A DNA stretch of 64,000 nucleotides from Quadrisphaera setariae (GCF_008041935.1 NZ_VKAC01000004.1:62001-126000); one strand, 5' to 3'; counted from the stretch's first letter, positions 10,095 through 20,740 are shown. The notes: generated by a model from the letters alone, not told the origin. Made by a program: numbers and translations.

Positions 10095-11099
10095 GTGCTG
10101 AGGTTCGTCGTCCGGCGCCTGCTGCTGCTGGTGCCGGTGCTGGCGGGGCTCGTGGTCCTGCTCTTCGCATGGCTGCGGGCCCTGCCCGGCGACCCGGCCC
10201 GCGCGCTGCTCGGCCAGCGCGCGACGCCGGAGTCCATCGCCCAGGTCAACGCCGCGTACGGCTTCGACCAGCCGCTGCCGGTGCAGTTCCTCACCTACGT
10301 GGGGCGGCTGCTGCGCGGTGACCTGGGCTCCTCGAGCGCCTCCGGTGAGCCGGTGCTCGACTCGTTCCTGTCGCGCTTCCCCGCGACCATCGAGCTGAGC
10401 GTCGCGGCGCTGCTGTTCGCCGTCGTCCTCGGCATCCCGCTGGGGTACGCGGCGGCGCGGCGCGCCGGAGGTGCGCTGGACACGCTCATGGTGGGTGGCT
10501 CGCTGCTCGGCGTGACCATCCCGGTGTTCTTCCTGGCCTACCTGCTGAAGATCGTCTTCTCGCAGTGGCTGCCGTGGCTGCCGACCTCGGGCCGCCAGGA
10601 CCCCCGCATCGACGCCACCCACGTCACGGGCTTCTACGTGCTCGACGGGATCCTCACGCGCGAGTGGGACGCCAGCTGGGACGCCGTCGTGCACCTGGTG
10701 CTGCCGGGCATCGCCCTGGGCACCATCCCGCTGGCGATCATCGTGCGCATCACCCGCGCCTCCGTGCTGGAGGTGCTCGGGGAGGACCACGTTCGCACCG
10801 CGCGGGCCAAGGGCCTGCCGCGGGCGCTCATCAGCCGCCGGCACGTGCTGCGCAACGCGCTGCTGCCCGTGGTCACCACCATCGGCCTGCAGACGGGCCT
10901 GCTGTTCTCCGGGGCGGTGCTCACCGAGTCGGTGTTCGCCTTCAACGGCATCGGCAGCTACCTGTTCCAGGCCATCAGCCAGCTCGACTACGCCGTCCTG
11001 CAGGGGTTCATCCTGTTCATCGCCCTCACGTACGCCCTGGTCAACCTCGTGGTCGACCTGCTGTACGGCGTCATCGACCCCCGGGTGAGGCTCTCGTGA
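10095..11099 (+). CDS. dppB: peptide ABC transporter permease, DppB/OppB type
   Basis: A 334-aa integral membrane subunit. It has the DppB-family N-terminus (MLRFVVRRLLLLVPVLAGLVVLLF), the motif ALPGDPARALLG after the first helix, six predicted transmembrane helices, and the EAA coupling loop VRTARAKGLPRALISRRHVLRNALLP. The C-terminus DLLYGVIDPRVRLS is typical of the family. It begins 20 bp after the binding-protein stop and its stop overlaps the next gene (TCGTGA), so it is co-transcribed and coupled. Together with the following gene it forms the channel for peptide uptake. Confidence 0.93.
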   Translation: MLRFVVRRLLLLVPVLAGLVVLLFAWLRALPGDPARALLGQRATPESIAQVNAAYGFDQPLPVQFLTYVGRLLRGDLGSSSASGEPVLDSFLSRFPATIELSVAALLFAVVLGIPLGYAAARRAGGALDTLMVGGSLLGVTIPVFFLAYLLKIVFSQWLPWLPTSGRQDPRIDATHVTGFYVLDGILTREWDASWDAVVHLVLPGIALGTIPLAIIVRITRASVLEVLGEDHVRTARAKGLPRALISRRHVLRNALLPVVTTIGLQTGLLFSGAVLTESVFAFNGIGSYLFQAISQLDYAVLQGFILFIALTYALVNLVVDLLYGVIDPRVRLS

Positions 11100-12022
11100 C
11101 CCAGATCTCCGAAGCGCTGGAGCCCGCCACCCCCACCGCGCCCGACCCGGACGCGGTGGGCAGCGGCGGGCTGTGGCACAGCGCGTGGCGCCGCCTGCGG
11201 CGCAACCCCACCGCCATCGCCGGCGCGGTCATCGTGCTGGCGTTCCTCCTCGTGGCGCTGTTCGCGCCGCTCATCGCCCCCGGGCAGCCAGGCGTGCCGC
11301 TGCCCGACAGCGGCGTGACGCCGTCCTCGGTGCCCGGCCCCTCCCCGGGCCACCCGCTCGGGCTGGACAGCCCCGGCACCGACCTGCTGACGCAGCTCGT
11401 GTTCGGCGCGCGGCAGTCGCTGCTGATCGGCGTGGTCTCCACCGCGCTCGGACTGGCCGGCGGGGCCGTGCTCGGCGTGCTGGCCGGCGGCGTCGGCGGC
11501 TGGGTGGACACCGTGGTGATGCGCCTGGTCGACATCCTCCTGTCGATCCCGTCGCTGCTGCTGGCCGTCAGCGTGGCCGCCGTCCTCGGTCAGCGGCCGA
11601 TCTCCGTGATGATCGCCATCGCCGCGGCGCAGGTGCCGATCTTCGCTCGGCTGCTGCGCGGCTCGATGCTCGCCCAGCGCGGCTCGGACTACGTGCTGGC
11701 CGTGCACTCCCTGGGCGTGCGGCGGCGCACGGTGGTCATGAGCCACCTGCTTCCCAACTCCCTGGGGCCGGTGATCGTGCAGGCCACCCTGACGCTGGCG
11801 ACGGCGATCATCGAGGTGGCTGCCCTGAGCTACCTGGGCCTGGGCGCCTCCAACCCCTCCACCGCGGAGTGGGGGCGCATGCTGGTCAACGCGCAGTCGC
11901 GGCTGGCCACCGACCCGCACCTGGCGATCTGGCCCGGTGCCTGCATCGCCGTCACCGCGCTCGGCTTCACGCTCCTCGGAGAGGCCCTGCGCGAGGCGCT
12001 CGACCCCAAGGGACGCAAGTAG
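11096..12022 (+). CDS. dppC: peptide ABC transporter permease, DppC/OppC type
   Basis: A 308-aa membrane subunit. A cytoplasmic N-terminal segment of about 35 residues containing WRRLRRNPTAIAG leads into the OppC N-terminal helix. The family motif HPLGLDSPGTDLLTQLVFGAR precedes the transport domain, and the EAA loop reads LAVHSLGVRRRTVVMSHLLPN. SYLGLGASNPSTAEWGRML is the usual C-terminal signature. GTG 11096 overlaps the dppB stop by four bases. It pairs with DppB, and DppD and DppF follow directly. Confidence 0.93.
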   Translation: MTQISEALEPATPTAPDPDAVGSGGLWHSAWRRLRRNPTAIAGAVIVLAFLLVALFAPLIAPGQPGVPLPDSGVTPSSVPGPSPGHPLGLDSPGTDLLTQLVFGARQSLLIGVVSTALGLAGGAVLGVLAGGVGGWVDTVVMRLVDILLSIPSLLLAVSVAAVLGQRPISVMIAIAAAQVPIFARLLRGSMLAQRGSDYVLAVHSLGVRRRTVVMSHLLPNSLGPVIVQATLTLATAIIEVAALSYLGLGASNPSTAEWGRMLVNAQSRLATDPHLAIWPGACIAVTALGFTLLGEALREALDPKGRK

Positions 12023-13074
12023 TGGCACTCCTCGAGGTCAGGGACCTCTCCGTGGCGTTCCCGGGCGGGTCCGGGCGCGGCTCGTCGTCGTCCCGACTGT
12101 CCGACCGGGCCGTCGACGGGGTCTCCTTCGACGTGGAGGCCGGCCGGGTGGCCGGGCTCGTCGGGGAGTCGGGCTCTGGCAAGTCGGTGACGTCGATGGC
12201 GGTCATGGGCCTCCTCCCGAAGACCGCGCAGGTCTCCGGGACGGCGGCCTTCGACGGGCGCGACCTGCTCTCGCTGCCCGAGCGCGAGCTGGAGGGCGTG
12301 CGCGGCCGCGACGTCGCGATGGTCTTCCAGGACCCGATGACCTCGCTCAACCCCGTGGTCACGGTGGGCACCCAGATCACCGAGGTGCTGCGCCGCCACA
12401 CGGGGGCCTCGCGCAGGGCCGCGCGCGACGAGGCCGGTGAGCTGCTGGCGCGCGTGGGCATCCCGGCGCCCGTGCGCCGGCTGCGGGAGTACCCGCACCA
12501 GCTGTCGGGCGGGATGCGGCAGCGGGCGATGATCGCCATCGCCCTGGCGTGCAACCCCAAGCTGCTCATCGCCGACGAGCCGACGACCGCGCTGGACGTG
12601 ACCATCCAGGCGCAGGTGCTCGAGCTCATGGGCGACCTCGTGCGCGAGCGCGGGACGGCGATGCTCCTCATCACCCACGACCTCGGCGTGGTGGCGGGTC
12701 TGTGCGACACGGTCACGGTCATGTACTCGGGGCGCGTGGTGGAGCGGGCGGGGCGGCACGAGCTGTTCGCCCGCCCGCGCCACCGGTACACCTCCGGGCT
12801 GCTGGCGTCCGTGCCGCGCCTGGACGCCCCGCGCGGGCAGCGGCTGACGCCCATCCCGGGCACCCCGCGCGACGTCATCGGGTGGACCGACGGCTGCGCC
12901 TTCGCGCCGCGGTGCACCGCCGCCTCCGACGCCTGCCGGGGGAGCGACCTGCCCCTGGAGCAGGACGACGACGCACCCGCCGGCGCTGGGCAGCACCTGC
13001 TGCGCTGCGCCCACCCCGTGCCGGCCCCTCACGACCACGAGCAGCACGACCAGCAGCAGGAGCGCAGCGCATGA
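12022..13074 (+). CDS. dppD: peptide ABC transporter ATPase, DppD/OppD type
   Basis: A 350-aa ATPase with Walker [10 protein letters not shown]-loop [11 protein letters not shown], signature LSGGMRQR, Walker [13 protein letters not shown] and switch His in LITHDLGVV. The C-terminal oligopeptide-transporter extension contains four cysteines (CAFAPRC, then C, then C) like those that bind a 4Fe-4S cluster in DppD. The last 20 residues are rich in His, Asp and Gln, ending in a DHEQHDQQQ run, which is unusual for the family and could bind metal. GTG 12022 overlaps the dppC stop codon (TAGTG). Confidence 0.92.
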   Translation: MALLEVRDLSVAFPGGSGRGSSSSRLSDRAVDGVSFDVEAGRVAGLVGESGSGKSVTSMAVMGLLPKTAQVSGTAAFDGRDLLSLPERELEGVRGRDVAMVFQDPMTSLNPVVTVGTQITEVLRRHTGASRRAARDEAGELLARVGIPAPVRRLREYPHQLSGGMRQRAMIAIALACNPKLLIADEPTTALDVTIQAQVLELMGDLVRERGTAMLLITHDLGVVAGLCDTVTVMYSGRVVERAGRHELFARPRHRYTSGLLASVPRLDAPRGQRLTPIPGTPRDVIGWTDGCAFAPRCTAASDACRGSDLPLEQDDDAPAGAGQHLLRCAHPVPAPHDHEQHDQQQERSA

Positions 13075-14192
13075 GCACCCCGGACGCGAGCTCCCAGGGC
13101 GACGTGCTGCTGTCCGCGCGCGGTCTGGCGGTGCACTACCCCGGGCGGGGCACCCTGCTGCGCCGGGCCGCCCCACCCGTCAAGGCCGTGGACGGCGTCG
13201 ACCTCGACGTGCGCCGCGGCGAGACGTACGGCCTGGTGGGGGAGTCCGGCTGCGGCAAGTCGACGCTCGGCCGGGCGCTGCTGCGCCTCACCGAGCCGAC
13301 CGCGGGCACCGTCAGCCTGGACGGCACCGACCTGCGCTCGCTGGGCACCGAGCAGCTGCGGCGCGCCCGGCGGCGCATGCAGATGGTCTTCCAGGACCCG
13401 ATGGCCAGCCTCGACCCGCGCATGGACGTCGAGGCGGCCGTCGCCGAGCCGCTGCGCGCCCACGGGCTCTTCACCGGCAGGGGCGAGCGCGGCCGGCGGG
13501 TGCGCGAGCTGCTCGGCCTGGTCGGGCTGCCGGCGTCCGCGGCCACCCGGTACCCGCACGAGTTCTCCGGCGGGCAGCGCCAGCGCATCGGCATCGCCCG
13601 GGCGCTGGCCGCCGAGCCGGCGCTCGTCGTCGCCGACGAGCCGGTGAGCGCCCTCGACGTGTCGGTGCAGGCCCAGGTCCTCAACCTCCTGGAGGACCTC
13701 CAGGAGGCCCTGGGCCTGACGTACGTGCTCATCGCGCACGACCTGGCCGTGGTGCGGCACTCCAGCGACCGGGTGGGCGTCATGTACCTCGGCGGGATCG
13801 TGGAGGAGGCCGACTCCGACGACCTCTACGCCCAGCCGCTGCACCCGTACACGCTGTCGCTGATGTCGGCGGTGCCGGTGCCGGACCCGTCGGCGGAGGA
13901 CTCGCGCGAGCGGATCCTGCTCACCGGCGACCTGCCCAGCCCCGCCGACCCGCCCACGGGGTGCCGCTTCCACACCCGGTGCCCGTTCGTGCAGCCCACG
14001 CGCTGCGCTGACGAGCGTCCCCAGCTGCGCGAGCTGGGCCTGCCCGGAGCGGGCGCACCGGCGGCTGCTGTCAGGCCACCCGGCACGGGCACGCCGCACC
14101 GGGTGGCCTGCCACTGGGCGGAGGCCATCCGCGACGGGCAGCTGCAGCCGTCCCGGGCCTCCCGCGACCCCGCGGCGGTGGAGCCGGCCTGA
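13071..14192 (+). CDS. dppF: peptide ABC transporter ATPase, DppF/OppF type
   Basis: A 373-aa ATPase, the last gene of the operon. It has Walker [11 protein letters not shown]-loop [12 protein letters not shown], signature FSGGQRQR (Phe in place of the usual Leu, common in OppF), Walker [14 protein letters not shown]-loop LIAHDLAVV, and an oligo_HPY C-terminal region with the CRFHTRCPF cysteine pattern. The start overlaps the dppD stop (ATGA). A small inverted repeat spans its stop codon and separates it from the convergent methyltransferase gene. Confidence 0.92.
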   Translation: MSTPDASSQGDVLLSARGLAVHYPGRGTLLRRAAPPVKAVDGVDLDVRRGETYGLVGESGCGKSTLGRALLRLTEPTAGTVSLDGTDLRSLGTEQLRRARRRMQMVFQDPMASLDPRMDVEAAVAEPLRAHGLFTGRGERGRRVRELLGLVGLPASAATRYPHEFSGGQRQRIGIARALAAEPALVVADEPVSALDVSVQAQVLNLLEDLQEALGLTYVLIAHDLAVVRHSSDRVGVMYLGGIVEEADSDDLYAQPLHPYTLSLMSAVPVPDPSAEDSRERILLTGDLPSPADPPTGCRFHTRCPFVQPTRCADERPQLRELGLPGAGAPAAAVRPPGTGTPHRVACHWAEAIRDGQLQPSRASRDPAAVEPA

Positions 14193-14201
14193 CGGCCGGC
14201 T
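14182..14201. terminator. hairpin across convergent stop codons
   Basis: Perfect 8-bp inverted repeat AGCCGGCC / GGCCGGCT with a 4-nt loop that includes the dppF stop codon. It lies where dppF and the reverse-strand methyltransferase meet and is likely a compact bidirectional terminator. Confidence 0.5.
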
Positions 14202-15276
14202 ACCTCACGACGTCGACGACGGCGTACACCCCGTCCTGGGGGATGCTGATCGTGGTCCTGTCGAGGGGCAGCCCCGCGCGCCGCACGAGGTCCACCAGCT
14301 CCTCGACGCTGCGCGGCACCAGCTGCGGCCAGCCGATCGCGCGCTGGTTGAACTGGAGCTCGCGGCGGTCGGAGAGCATGTTGGCCACCACCAGCGAGCC
14401 GCCCGGCCTCAGCAGGCGGAACGCCTCGCGCAGCAGGCGCACGCACGAGGTGTCGCGGAAGTACTCGAAGATGCCGAGCGCCTCGACGAGGTCGGCGCTC
14501 CCCTCGCCCACCTCCTGCAGCAGCGCGGGCCGGACGAGCAGGTCGCGCACGAGGTCACGTTGGAGCAGGGCGACGTCGGGCCCGAGCTCCAGGCCCTGCT
14601 CGACCACCATGCGCTCGGCCAGGGAGAGGGCGTGGGGATCGATGTCCACCAGGGTCAGGTGCGGGCGCTGCGCGAGGCCCTCGATGCCGGCCATGGCGTC
14701 CAGGACTGGGACGGCGGCTCCGCTGGCGAGGCTGACCCAGCGAGGGCGAGCTGCCTCGCTCAGCGTGCGGGCGTCTCGGCGCGCGATCTCCTGGAGCACC
14801 ACGGCGCGGGTGCGCACACCGATCGAGTCCAGGGCGTCGCGGTAGATGGTCGCCGAGGTCTGGTCGAGCGCTGCCCCCGAGGGCAGGTGGCTGATGCCGG
14901 GGCGCTGCACCGGGAGCAGGGCGCCAGCGCCGGGGACGAGTGCGGTGCGCCACTCCCGCATGGTGGGGGAGGCGTAGAAGTACTCCGAGGCGGGGTTCTG
15001 GATGACGAGCTCGCCGTTCCGGACCACCGGTGCCTCCCACTCGGGGTGTGCTCGCAGCAGCGCGTCGTGGGCGGCGAACTCCGCCTGCAGCGCGGTGCGG
15101 GTCGGCGAGCCCGCATGGGCGTCGTCGACGACCAGCCTGCGGTGGCGCACGCCGTGCTGGTGGTCGACCACGTCGACGGCGAGCTCGACCCGGCCGCTGC
15201 GCTGGTGCGGCAGCAGCCGCACCCGCGTGGTCGCGGCCGCGGGGCGTGCTGTCACGGAGGCTGGATCAGCAGTCAC
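14200..15276 (-). CDS. class I SAM-dependent methyltransferase-like protein
   Basis: About 358 aa. The N-terminal 170 residues are not recognised. The C-terminal part is a Rossmann methyltransferase: motif I WVSLASGAAVPVLDAM, motif II acidic residue in LTLVDIDPHALSLAERM, motif IV region ADLVEALGIFEYF, then LLREAFRLLRPGGSLVVANM. The glycine-rich loop reads ASGAAVP instead of the classical GxGxG, so SAM binding may be altered. GTG 15276 is preferred because upstream codons are atypical; TAGCGT on this strand at 15324-15319 is a possible promoter. The residues EFFRDTS-like after motif IV resemble proteins annotated as extracellular-factor methyltransferases, but the substrate is unknown. Confidence 0.75.
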   Translation of the reverse strand: MTADPASVTARPAAATTRVRLLPHQRSGRVELAVDVVDHQHGVRHRRLVVDDAHAGSPTRTALQAEFAAHDALLRAHPEWEAPVVRNGELVIQNPASEYFYASPTMREWRTALVPGAGALLPVQRPGISHLPSGAALDQTSATIYRDALDSIGVRTRAVVLQEIARRDARTLSEAARPRWVSLASGAAVPVLDAMAGIEGLAQRPHLTLVDIDPHALSLAERMVVEQGLELGPDVALLQRDLVRDLLVRPALLQEVGEGSADLVEALGIFEYFRDTSCVRLLREAFRLLRPGGSLVVANMLSDRRELQFNQRAIGWPQLVPRSVEELVDLVRRAGLPLDRTTISIPQDGVYAVVDVVR

Positions 15277-15380
15277 GTTCTGTAGTGTCCCCGACGCGGG
15301 GGACCACACAGGGCCGACACGCTACTGTCTGTCACAAATTGGTGCGCTGCGAACACACTAGGTGAAGTCTGGGTGCTTCG

Positions 15381-17255
15381 TCAGTGCTGAACAGCGATGC
15401 GGGTAGGGCCATCGCTGCGCCCTGAGGCCGTCGCGCGCTCCAGGTGGGGCGCCGGGCGCCCGAAGAACCAGCCCTGCGCTGCGTCGCAGCCGTGCGCCAC
15501 GAGCCAGGCCGCCTGGGCGCGGGTCTCGACCCCCTCCGCGACGACGCGCAGCCCGAGCGCCTTGCCCATCGCCAAGATCGCCAGGACCAGCGGCGCCTCC
15601 GAGGTCTCGGAGGTGATGTCGTCCGTGAAGCTCTTGTCGATCTTGAGGATGTCCACGCCCGACCGGCGCAGCCTGTCGAGGCTCGAGTAGCCCGTCCCGA
15701 AGTCGTCCAGCGCCGTGCGCACACCGAGCTGGCGGATCTGGTGCAGGTTGTTGGCCAGGTGGAGCGACTCGATGTCGTAGTGGCTCTCCACGAGTTCCAG
15801 CACCAGCCGCTCGGCCGGCAGGCCCGTGGCGGCGAGGGCGTCGTGGACGGTCCGCCAGTAGGTCGGGTCCTGCAGCTCCGGCCCCGAGGCGTTCACCGTG
15901 AGGTAGGGCACCGCGTCCTCGGAGCCGTCCGCCGTCCAGGTGGCCGCGGCGCTGCACGCGGTGCGCAGGACCCACGCCCCGAGCTGGACGATGACGCCGG
16001 AGCGCTCGGCGTCGGGCAGGAAGTCGCTGGGGGGCACCAGGCCCCCCTCAGGAGTGCGCCAGCGGACCAGCGCCTCGGCGGCTGTGGTGCGCCCTGTGCG
16101 GGGGTCGACGATCGGCTGGTAGTGCACCTCGAACTCCCCGCGCTGCAGACCCTCGAGCACGGCGCGCCCGTCTGGTCCGCCGCCGGCGTGCACGTGGGTG
16201 CGGGACCGCCCGGCGCGCTTGGCCGCGTAGACGGCCGACTCCGTGCGGGCCGTCAGCATCGACGCGGACTCCCCGGGCTCGTGCTGGGCCAGACCCGCGG
16301 AGCAGGTGGCGCCGGACGGCAGCGCGGCGTGCAGGCGGGTGAGCAGCAGCTCGGCCTCGGCCGCAGAGGTCTGCGGCAGCACGAGCCCGAACGCGTCGGC
16401 GCCCAGCCGGCCCAGGGCCGTGCCCGGGGGCACCACCTCCGCCCAGGCCCGCGCGACCTCCTGCAGCAGCCTGTCGCCCGAGGCCCTGCCGCGGGTGTCG
16501 TTCCAGGCCCTGAAGTGGTCCAGGTCGAGCAGGGCGTAGGCCAGGTCGGCCGCCCCGCCCGAGGCGATCGCCTCGTCCAGGGCCCTCTCGAGACCGCGGT
16601 GGTTGGCCAGACCCGTCAGGTGGTCCGCCTCGGCCCGCTGCAGCGCCCGCGCCATCCAGCCGACGACGGCGCCGAGCAGCACGGCGACGGACCACACGAC
16701 GACCTGCTCGGCCGGGCCCACGCCCGCGGACAGCGCCAGCGACGGCGCTCCGACCAGCACGGTCAGCAGCAGGTGCACCGTGGCGGACCGCGGGGGCAGC
16801 AGCATGAACGCGTACCCGGGGGCCAGGCAGTACACCGCGGCGTACGCGACTGCGCTCGCACCACCTCCGGAGGCGTGCAGCGCCGTCGTGATGAGCACCA
16901 CCCCGCCGCCGATGACGACGTGGGGCAGCAGGCGCGTCGTGTGCGCCCGCAGCAGCACCATGCCGATCCCTGCCACCACCGCCAGCCCGTTGACGACCCT
17001 CACGAGGGTGACGTCGCGCTCCGGCGCCGCACTGGGCAGCAGCGTGCTGAGGATCACCGCCAGGCCGGTGGCCACGAACAGGGACCCGCTCAGCCAGGCG
17101 ACCGCCGGTCGTGCGGTGACGAGCGAGCTCCGTCCTCGCGACCACCTGGGCGCCGCGAGGAGTCCTGAGCCCCAGGCGGACGGGTGGGCAGGGGCAGCGG
17201 GAGCGTCAGCGGTCCGGTCCCTGCGGTGTCCGGCCGAGGAGGTGCGCCAGGTCAC
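15381..17255 (-). CDS. membrane GGDEF-EAL protein, probable c-di-GMP phosphodiesterase
   Basis: A 624-aa protein. Residues 50-205 form about six transmembrane helices with no periplasmic sensor domain. The GGDEF domain (about 210-350) is degenerate: the active-site loop is GADAF at 285-289, so cyclase activity is unlikely. The EAL domain (about 365-615) keeps EALVRW (Glu394), DDFGTGYSS, KIDKSF and VAEGVET, the metal-binding and catalytic set, so it should hydrolyse c-di-GMP. The degenerate GGDEF may act as a GTP sensor, as in other hybrids of this type. GTG start with GGAGAGGAG just upstream. No neighbour hints at a specific output. Confidence 0.9.
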   Translation of the reverse strand: MTWRTSSAGHRRDRTADAPAAPAHPSAWGSGLLAAPRWSRGRSSLVTARPAVAWLSGSLFVATGLAVILSTLLPSAAPERDVTLVRVVNGLAVVAGIGMVLLRAHTTRLLPHVVIGGGVVLITTALHASGGGASAVAYAAVYCLAPGYAFMLLPPRSATVHLLLTVLVGAPSLALSAGVGPAEQVVVWSVAVLLGAVVGWMARALQRAEADHLTGLANHRGLERALDEAIASGGAADLAYALLDLDHFRAWNDTRGRASGDRLLQEVARAWAEVVPPGTALGRLGADAFGLVLPQTSAAEAELLLTRLHAALPSGATCSAGLAQHEPGESASMLTARTESAVYAAKRAGRSRTHVHAGGGPDGRAVLEGLQRGEFEVHYQPIVDPRTGRTTAAEALVRWRTPEGGLVPPSDFLPDAERSGVIVQLGAWVLRTACSAAATWTADGSEDAVPYLTVNASGPELQDPTYWRTVHDALAATGLPAERLVLELVESHYDIESLHLANNLHQIRQLGVRTALDDFGTGYSSLDRLRRSGVDILKIDKSFTDDITSETSEAPLVLAILAMGKALGLRVVAEGVETRAQAAWLVAHGCDAAQGWFFGRPAPHLERATASGRSDGPTRIAVQH

Positions 17256-17315
17256 CTCCTCTCCATCGGCGAGTGGCGCAGGTCACTGCAGCAGGCGCCC
17301 CCGACCGGAGCAGCG

Positions 17316-18284
17316 TCAGGCCGGCGCGCCACCCTCCCGGTCGTCACCCGCAGGCGCCTCCGCCGCGCTGCCGGGCAGTGGCGGGGGAGTGCCGCCCCAG
17401 GCCGGGCAGATCGCCTGGTGGGCGCACCAGCCGCAGAGCCTGCTCTTGCGCGGCCTCCAGTCGCCGGTCTCCCGGGCGTGCTCGACGGCGGCCGAGATCG
17501 CCTCCAGCTTGCGCTCGGTGGCCAGCAGCTCGTCCTCGGTGGGCTGCAGGCGCAGCACGACGCCGTCACCGAGGTAGACCAGCTGCAGCAGCGCCGGGAC
17601 CACGCCCTTGAGCCGCCACACGGCCAGGGCGTAGAAGCGCATCTGGAACAGCGCCTTGCCCTCGAAGCCCTCACCGGGGGAGCGGCCCGTCTTGTAGTCG
17701 ACCACCCGCACCAGGCCGTTGGGCGCGATGTCGACCCTGTCGATGATGCCCCGCAGCAGCAGACCCGAGTCGAGCTCGGTCTCGACCCTCATCTCCCGCT
17801 CGGCGGGCTCGAGGCGGGTCGGGTCCTCCAGGGTGAACCAGGTCCGCACCAGCGCCGCCGCCGAGGCCAGCCAGCGGCGCTCGGCCTCCGACTCCTCGAA
17901 GAGGGCGGCGACGTCCGGCTCGTCCACCTGCAGCTGCTCCCACCGCTGGGGCAGCAGCGCCTCGGCCGCCTCCCGCGTGCGCTGGTCGGCCGGGAGGTCG
18001 AAGAGGTGCTCGAGCGCGGAGTGGACGAGCGTGCCCCGCACCGCGGCCTCGGACGGCGGCTCGGGCAGCTTGTCCACCGTGCGGAACCGGTACAGCAGCG
18101 GGCACTGCTGGAAGTCGCTGGCGCGCGAGGGCGACAGCGAGCGGCGGCTCGCCGGCGGCGCCTGGTCGGCCCGGGCCGGCGCCTCTGCGGACACCTCGAG
18201 GCAGACCTCGGCACGCACCTCGGACGGGACCTCGGTGGCGGGGGAAGCGGACACGACGCCCACGGTAGGCGCCCCCTCCGACAC
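17316..18284 (-). CDS. RecB/Cas4-like PD-(D/E)XK exonuclease
   Basis: A 322-aa stand-alone nuclease. After a low-complexity N-terminus the core begins LSPSRASDFQQCPLLYRFR, then RGTLVHSALEHLF, the PD-(D/E)XK catalytic strands GIIDRVD and VVDYKTGRSP, and a C-terminal CGWCAHQAICPAW. One cysteine at the start plus three at the end is the layout that holds a 4Fe-4S cluster in AddB and Cas4. No helicase domain and no CRISPR array are present. A similar nuclease lies beside TrmI in mycobacteria, so it is part of the conserved neighbourhood. It is divergent from the M50 protease gene with 65 bp between. The role in DNA repair is inference. Confidence 0.88.
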   Translation of the reverse strand: MSEGAPTVGVVSASPATEVPSEVRAEVCLEVSAEAPARADQAPPASRRSLSPSRASDFQQCPLLYRFRTVDKLPEPPSEAAVRGTLVHSALEHLFDLPADQRTREAAEALLPQRWEQLQVDEPDVAALFEESEAERRWLASAAALVRTWFTLEDPTRLEPAEREMRVETELDSGLLLRGIIDRVDIAPNGLVRVVDYKTGRSPGEGFEGKALFQMRFYALAVWRLKGVVPALLQLVYLGDGVVLRLQPTEDELLATERKLEAISAAVEHARETGDWRPRKSRLCGWCAHQAICPAWGGTPPPLPGSAAEAPAGDDREGGAPA

Positions 18285-18349
18285 CGCGGGCGCCTCGAGG
18301 TGCTGCCTGTGGATCCAGAGCCGCGCACCGGGCCCCGTACCCTGGCGCC

Positions 18350-19504
18350 GTGGCTGGGGCGACGTCCGAGCGCTCCGAAGGACTGGTCCTGGGGCGTCTG
18401 CTCGGCGTCCCCGTGATCCTGGCGTGGTCGTGGTTCGCCATCGCCGCGGTGATCACGCTGCTGTTCCACGGCTCCGTGGTGGCGACCGCCCCCCAGCTCG
18501 GCGCCCTCGCGTCCTACGTCGTCGCCTTCGCCTACGCCGTCCTGCTGGGCGTCTCGGTGCTCGTCCACGAGCTGGCGCACGCGGTGGTGGCCCGCTCGCT
18601 CGGACTGCCCGCGAGCCGCATCGTGCTGACGCTGTGGGGCGGGCACACGCTCTTCGAGAACGAGCTGCCCTCGCCGTGGCGCAGCTCCGCCGTCGCCGTC
18701 GCCGGGCCGCTGGCGAACGCCGTCCTCGCGCTGCTGGCCTACCTGCCGCTGCTCGTCGTGCCGCTGTCGCCCGTCCCGACGCTGCTGCTGTCCGCGACCG
18801 TGCTCACCAACGCGTTCGTCGCCGTCTTCAACGTGCTGCCGGGCCTGCCCCTGGACGGCGGCCGGCTGCTCGAGGCCGTCGTGTGGGGCGCCAGCGGCAG
18901 CCGCGACCGCGGCACGGTGGCCGCGGGCTGGACCGGTCGGGCGCTCGCCGTGGGCGTGCCCCTCGTGGCGGTCGGGTGGCCGCTGCTGCAGGGGTACCGG
19001 CCCGACCTGTACACCGTCGTGTGGGCCGCCGCCGTCGGTGCGGTCCTGTGGTCCGGCGCCACCGCGGCGCTCGCCGCGCCCTCCTACCACCGCAGGATGC
19101 GCGGGGTCCGGGTCAGCGCCCGCGAGCTGGCCCGTCCGGCGGTGGGCGTCCCCGCGGCGGTCTCGCTCGCCGCGGCGCTCGAGCACGCGCGGACCGTCCC
19201 CGGAGGAGCGTGGGTGGTGCTGACCGCGCCCGACGGCCGCCCCGCCGCACTGCTCGACCGGGACGCCGTCGCCGCCGTCCCGCCCGAGCGGCGCGACGCG
19301 GTGCCCGCCGCGTCGGCCGCCCGCGCCCTCCTGCCCGGCACCGCCCTGCGCGACGACCTGGCAGGCTCGCACCTGCTGACCGCCATGTCGGGGCCGTCCA
19401 GCGAGGAGTGGGTGCTCGTGGGGCCCGACGGCGCCGTGACGGGGCTGCTGCTGGCCAGCGACGTGGCCGCGGCGGTCATGCGACCGGGCGCCGGGCGCCG
19501 CTGA
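18350..19504 (+). CDS. M50-family site-2 intramembrane protease
   Basis: A 384-aa membrane metalloprotease. The zinc-binding HELAH lies in the second hydrophobic segment (His73, Glu74, His77) and the third ligand in NVLPGLPLDGGR, the arrangement of SpoIVFB/Rip3-type site-2 proteases. Six hydrophobic segments occupy residues 20-245. The cytoplasmic C-terminus (about 270-384) resembles a degenerate CBS-domain pair, also typical of the subgroup. GTG 18350 follows TACCCT (18338-18343) by 6 bp, so the mRNA is probably leaderless. It may cleave an anti-sigma factor or another membrane protein; no candidate substrate is adjacent. Confidence 0.9.
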   Translation: MAGATSERSEGLVLGRLLGVPVILAWSWFAIAAVITLLFHGSVVATAPQLGALASYVVAFAYAVLLGVSVLVHELAHAVVARSLGLPASRIVLTLWGGHTLFENELPSPWRSSAVAVAGPLANAVLALLAYLPLLVVPLSPVPTLLLSATVLTNAFVAVFNVLPGLPLDGGRLLEAVVWGASGSRDRGTVAAGWTGRALAVGVPLVAVGWPLLQGYRPDLYTVVWAAAVGAVLWSGATAALAAPSYHRRMRGVRVSARELARPAVGVPAAVSLAAALEHARTVPGGAWVVLTAPDGRPAALLDRDAVAAVPPERRDAVPAASAARALLPGTALRDDLAGSHLLTAMSGPSSEEWVLVGPDGAVTGLLLASDVAAAVMRPGAGRR

Positions 19505-20695
<1,191 letters not shown>

Positions 20696-20702
20696 TCCTC
20701 GC

Positions 20703-20740
20703 CGGCGGACGGGCCCGGCGTTGCCGCCGCCCGTCCGCCG
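20703..20740 (+). terminator. hairpin terminator after trmI
   Basis: Perfect 12-bp inverted repeat, CGGCGGACGGGC paired with its complement at 20729-20740, with a 14-nt loop, just after the trmI stop. It separates trmI from arc, whose own candidate -10 (TATCGT, 20822-20827) lies 80 bp downstream. Confidence 0.7.

Noticed and set aside
17316-18284. Cas4-like nuclease as evidence of a CRISPR system
   Set aside because: No array, no cas1, cas2 or effector genes anywhere in the window; the gene is a housekeeping neighbour in mycobacteria.
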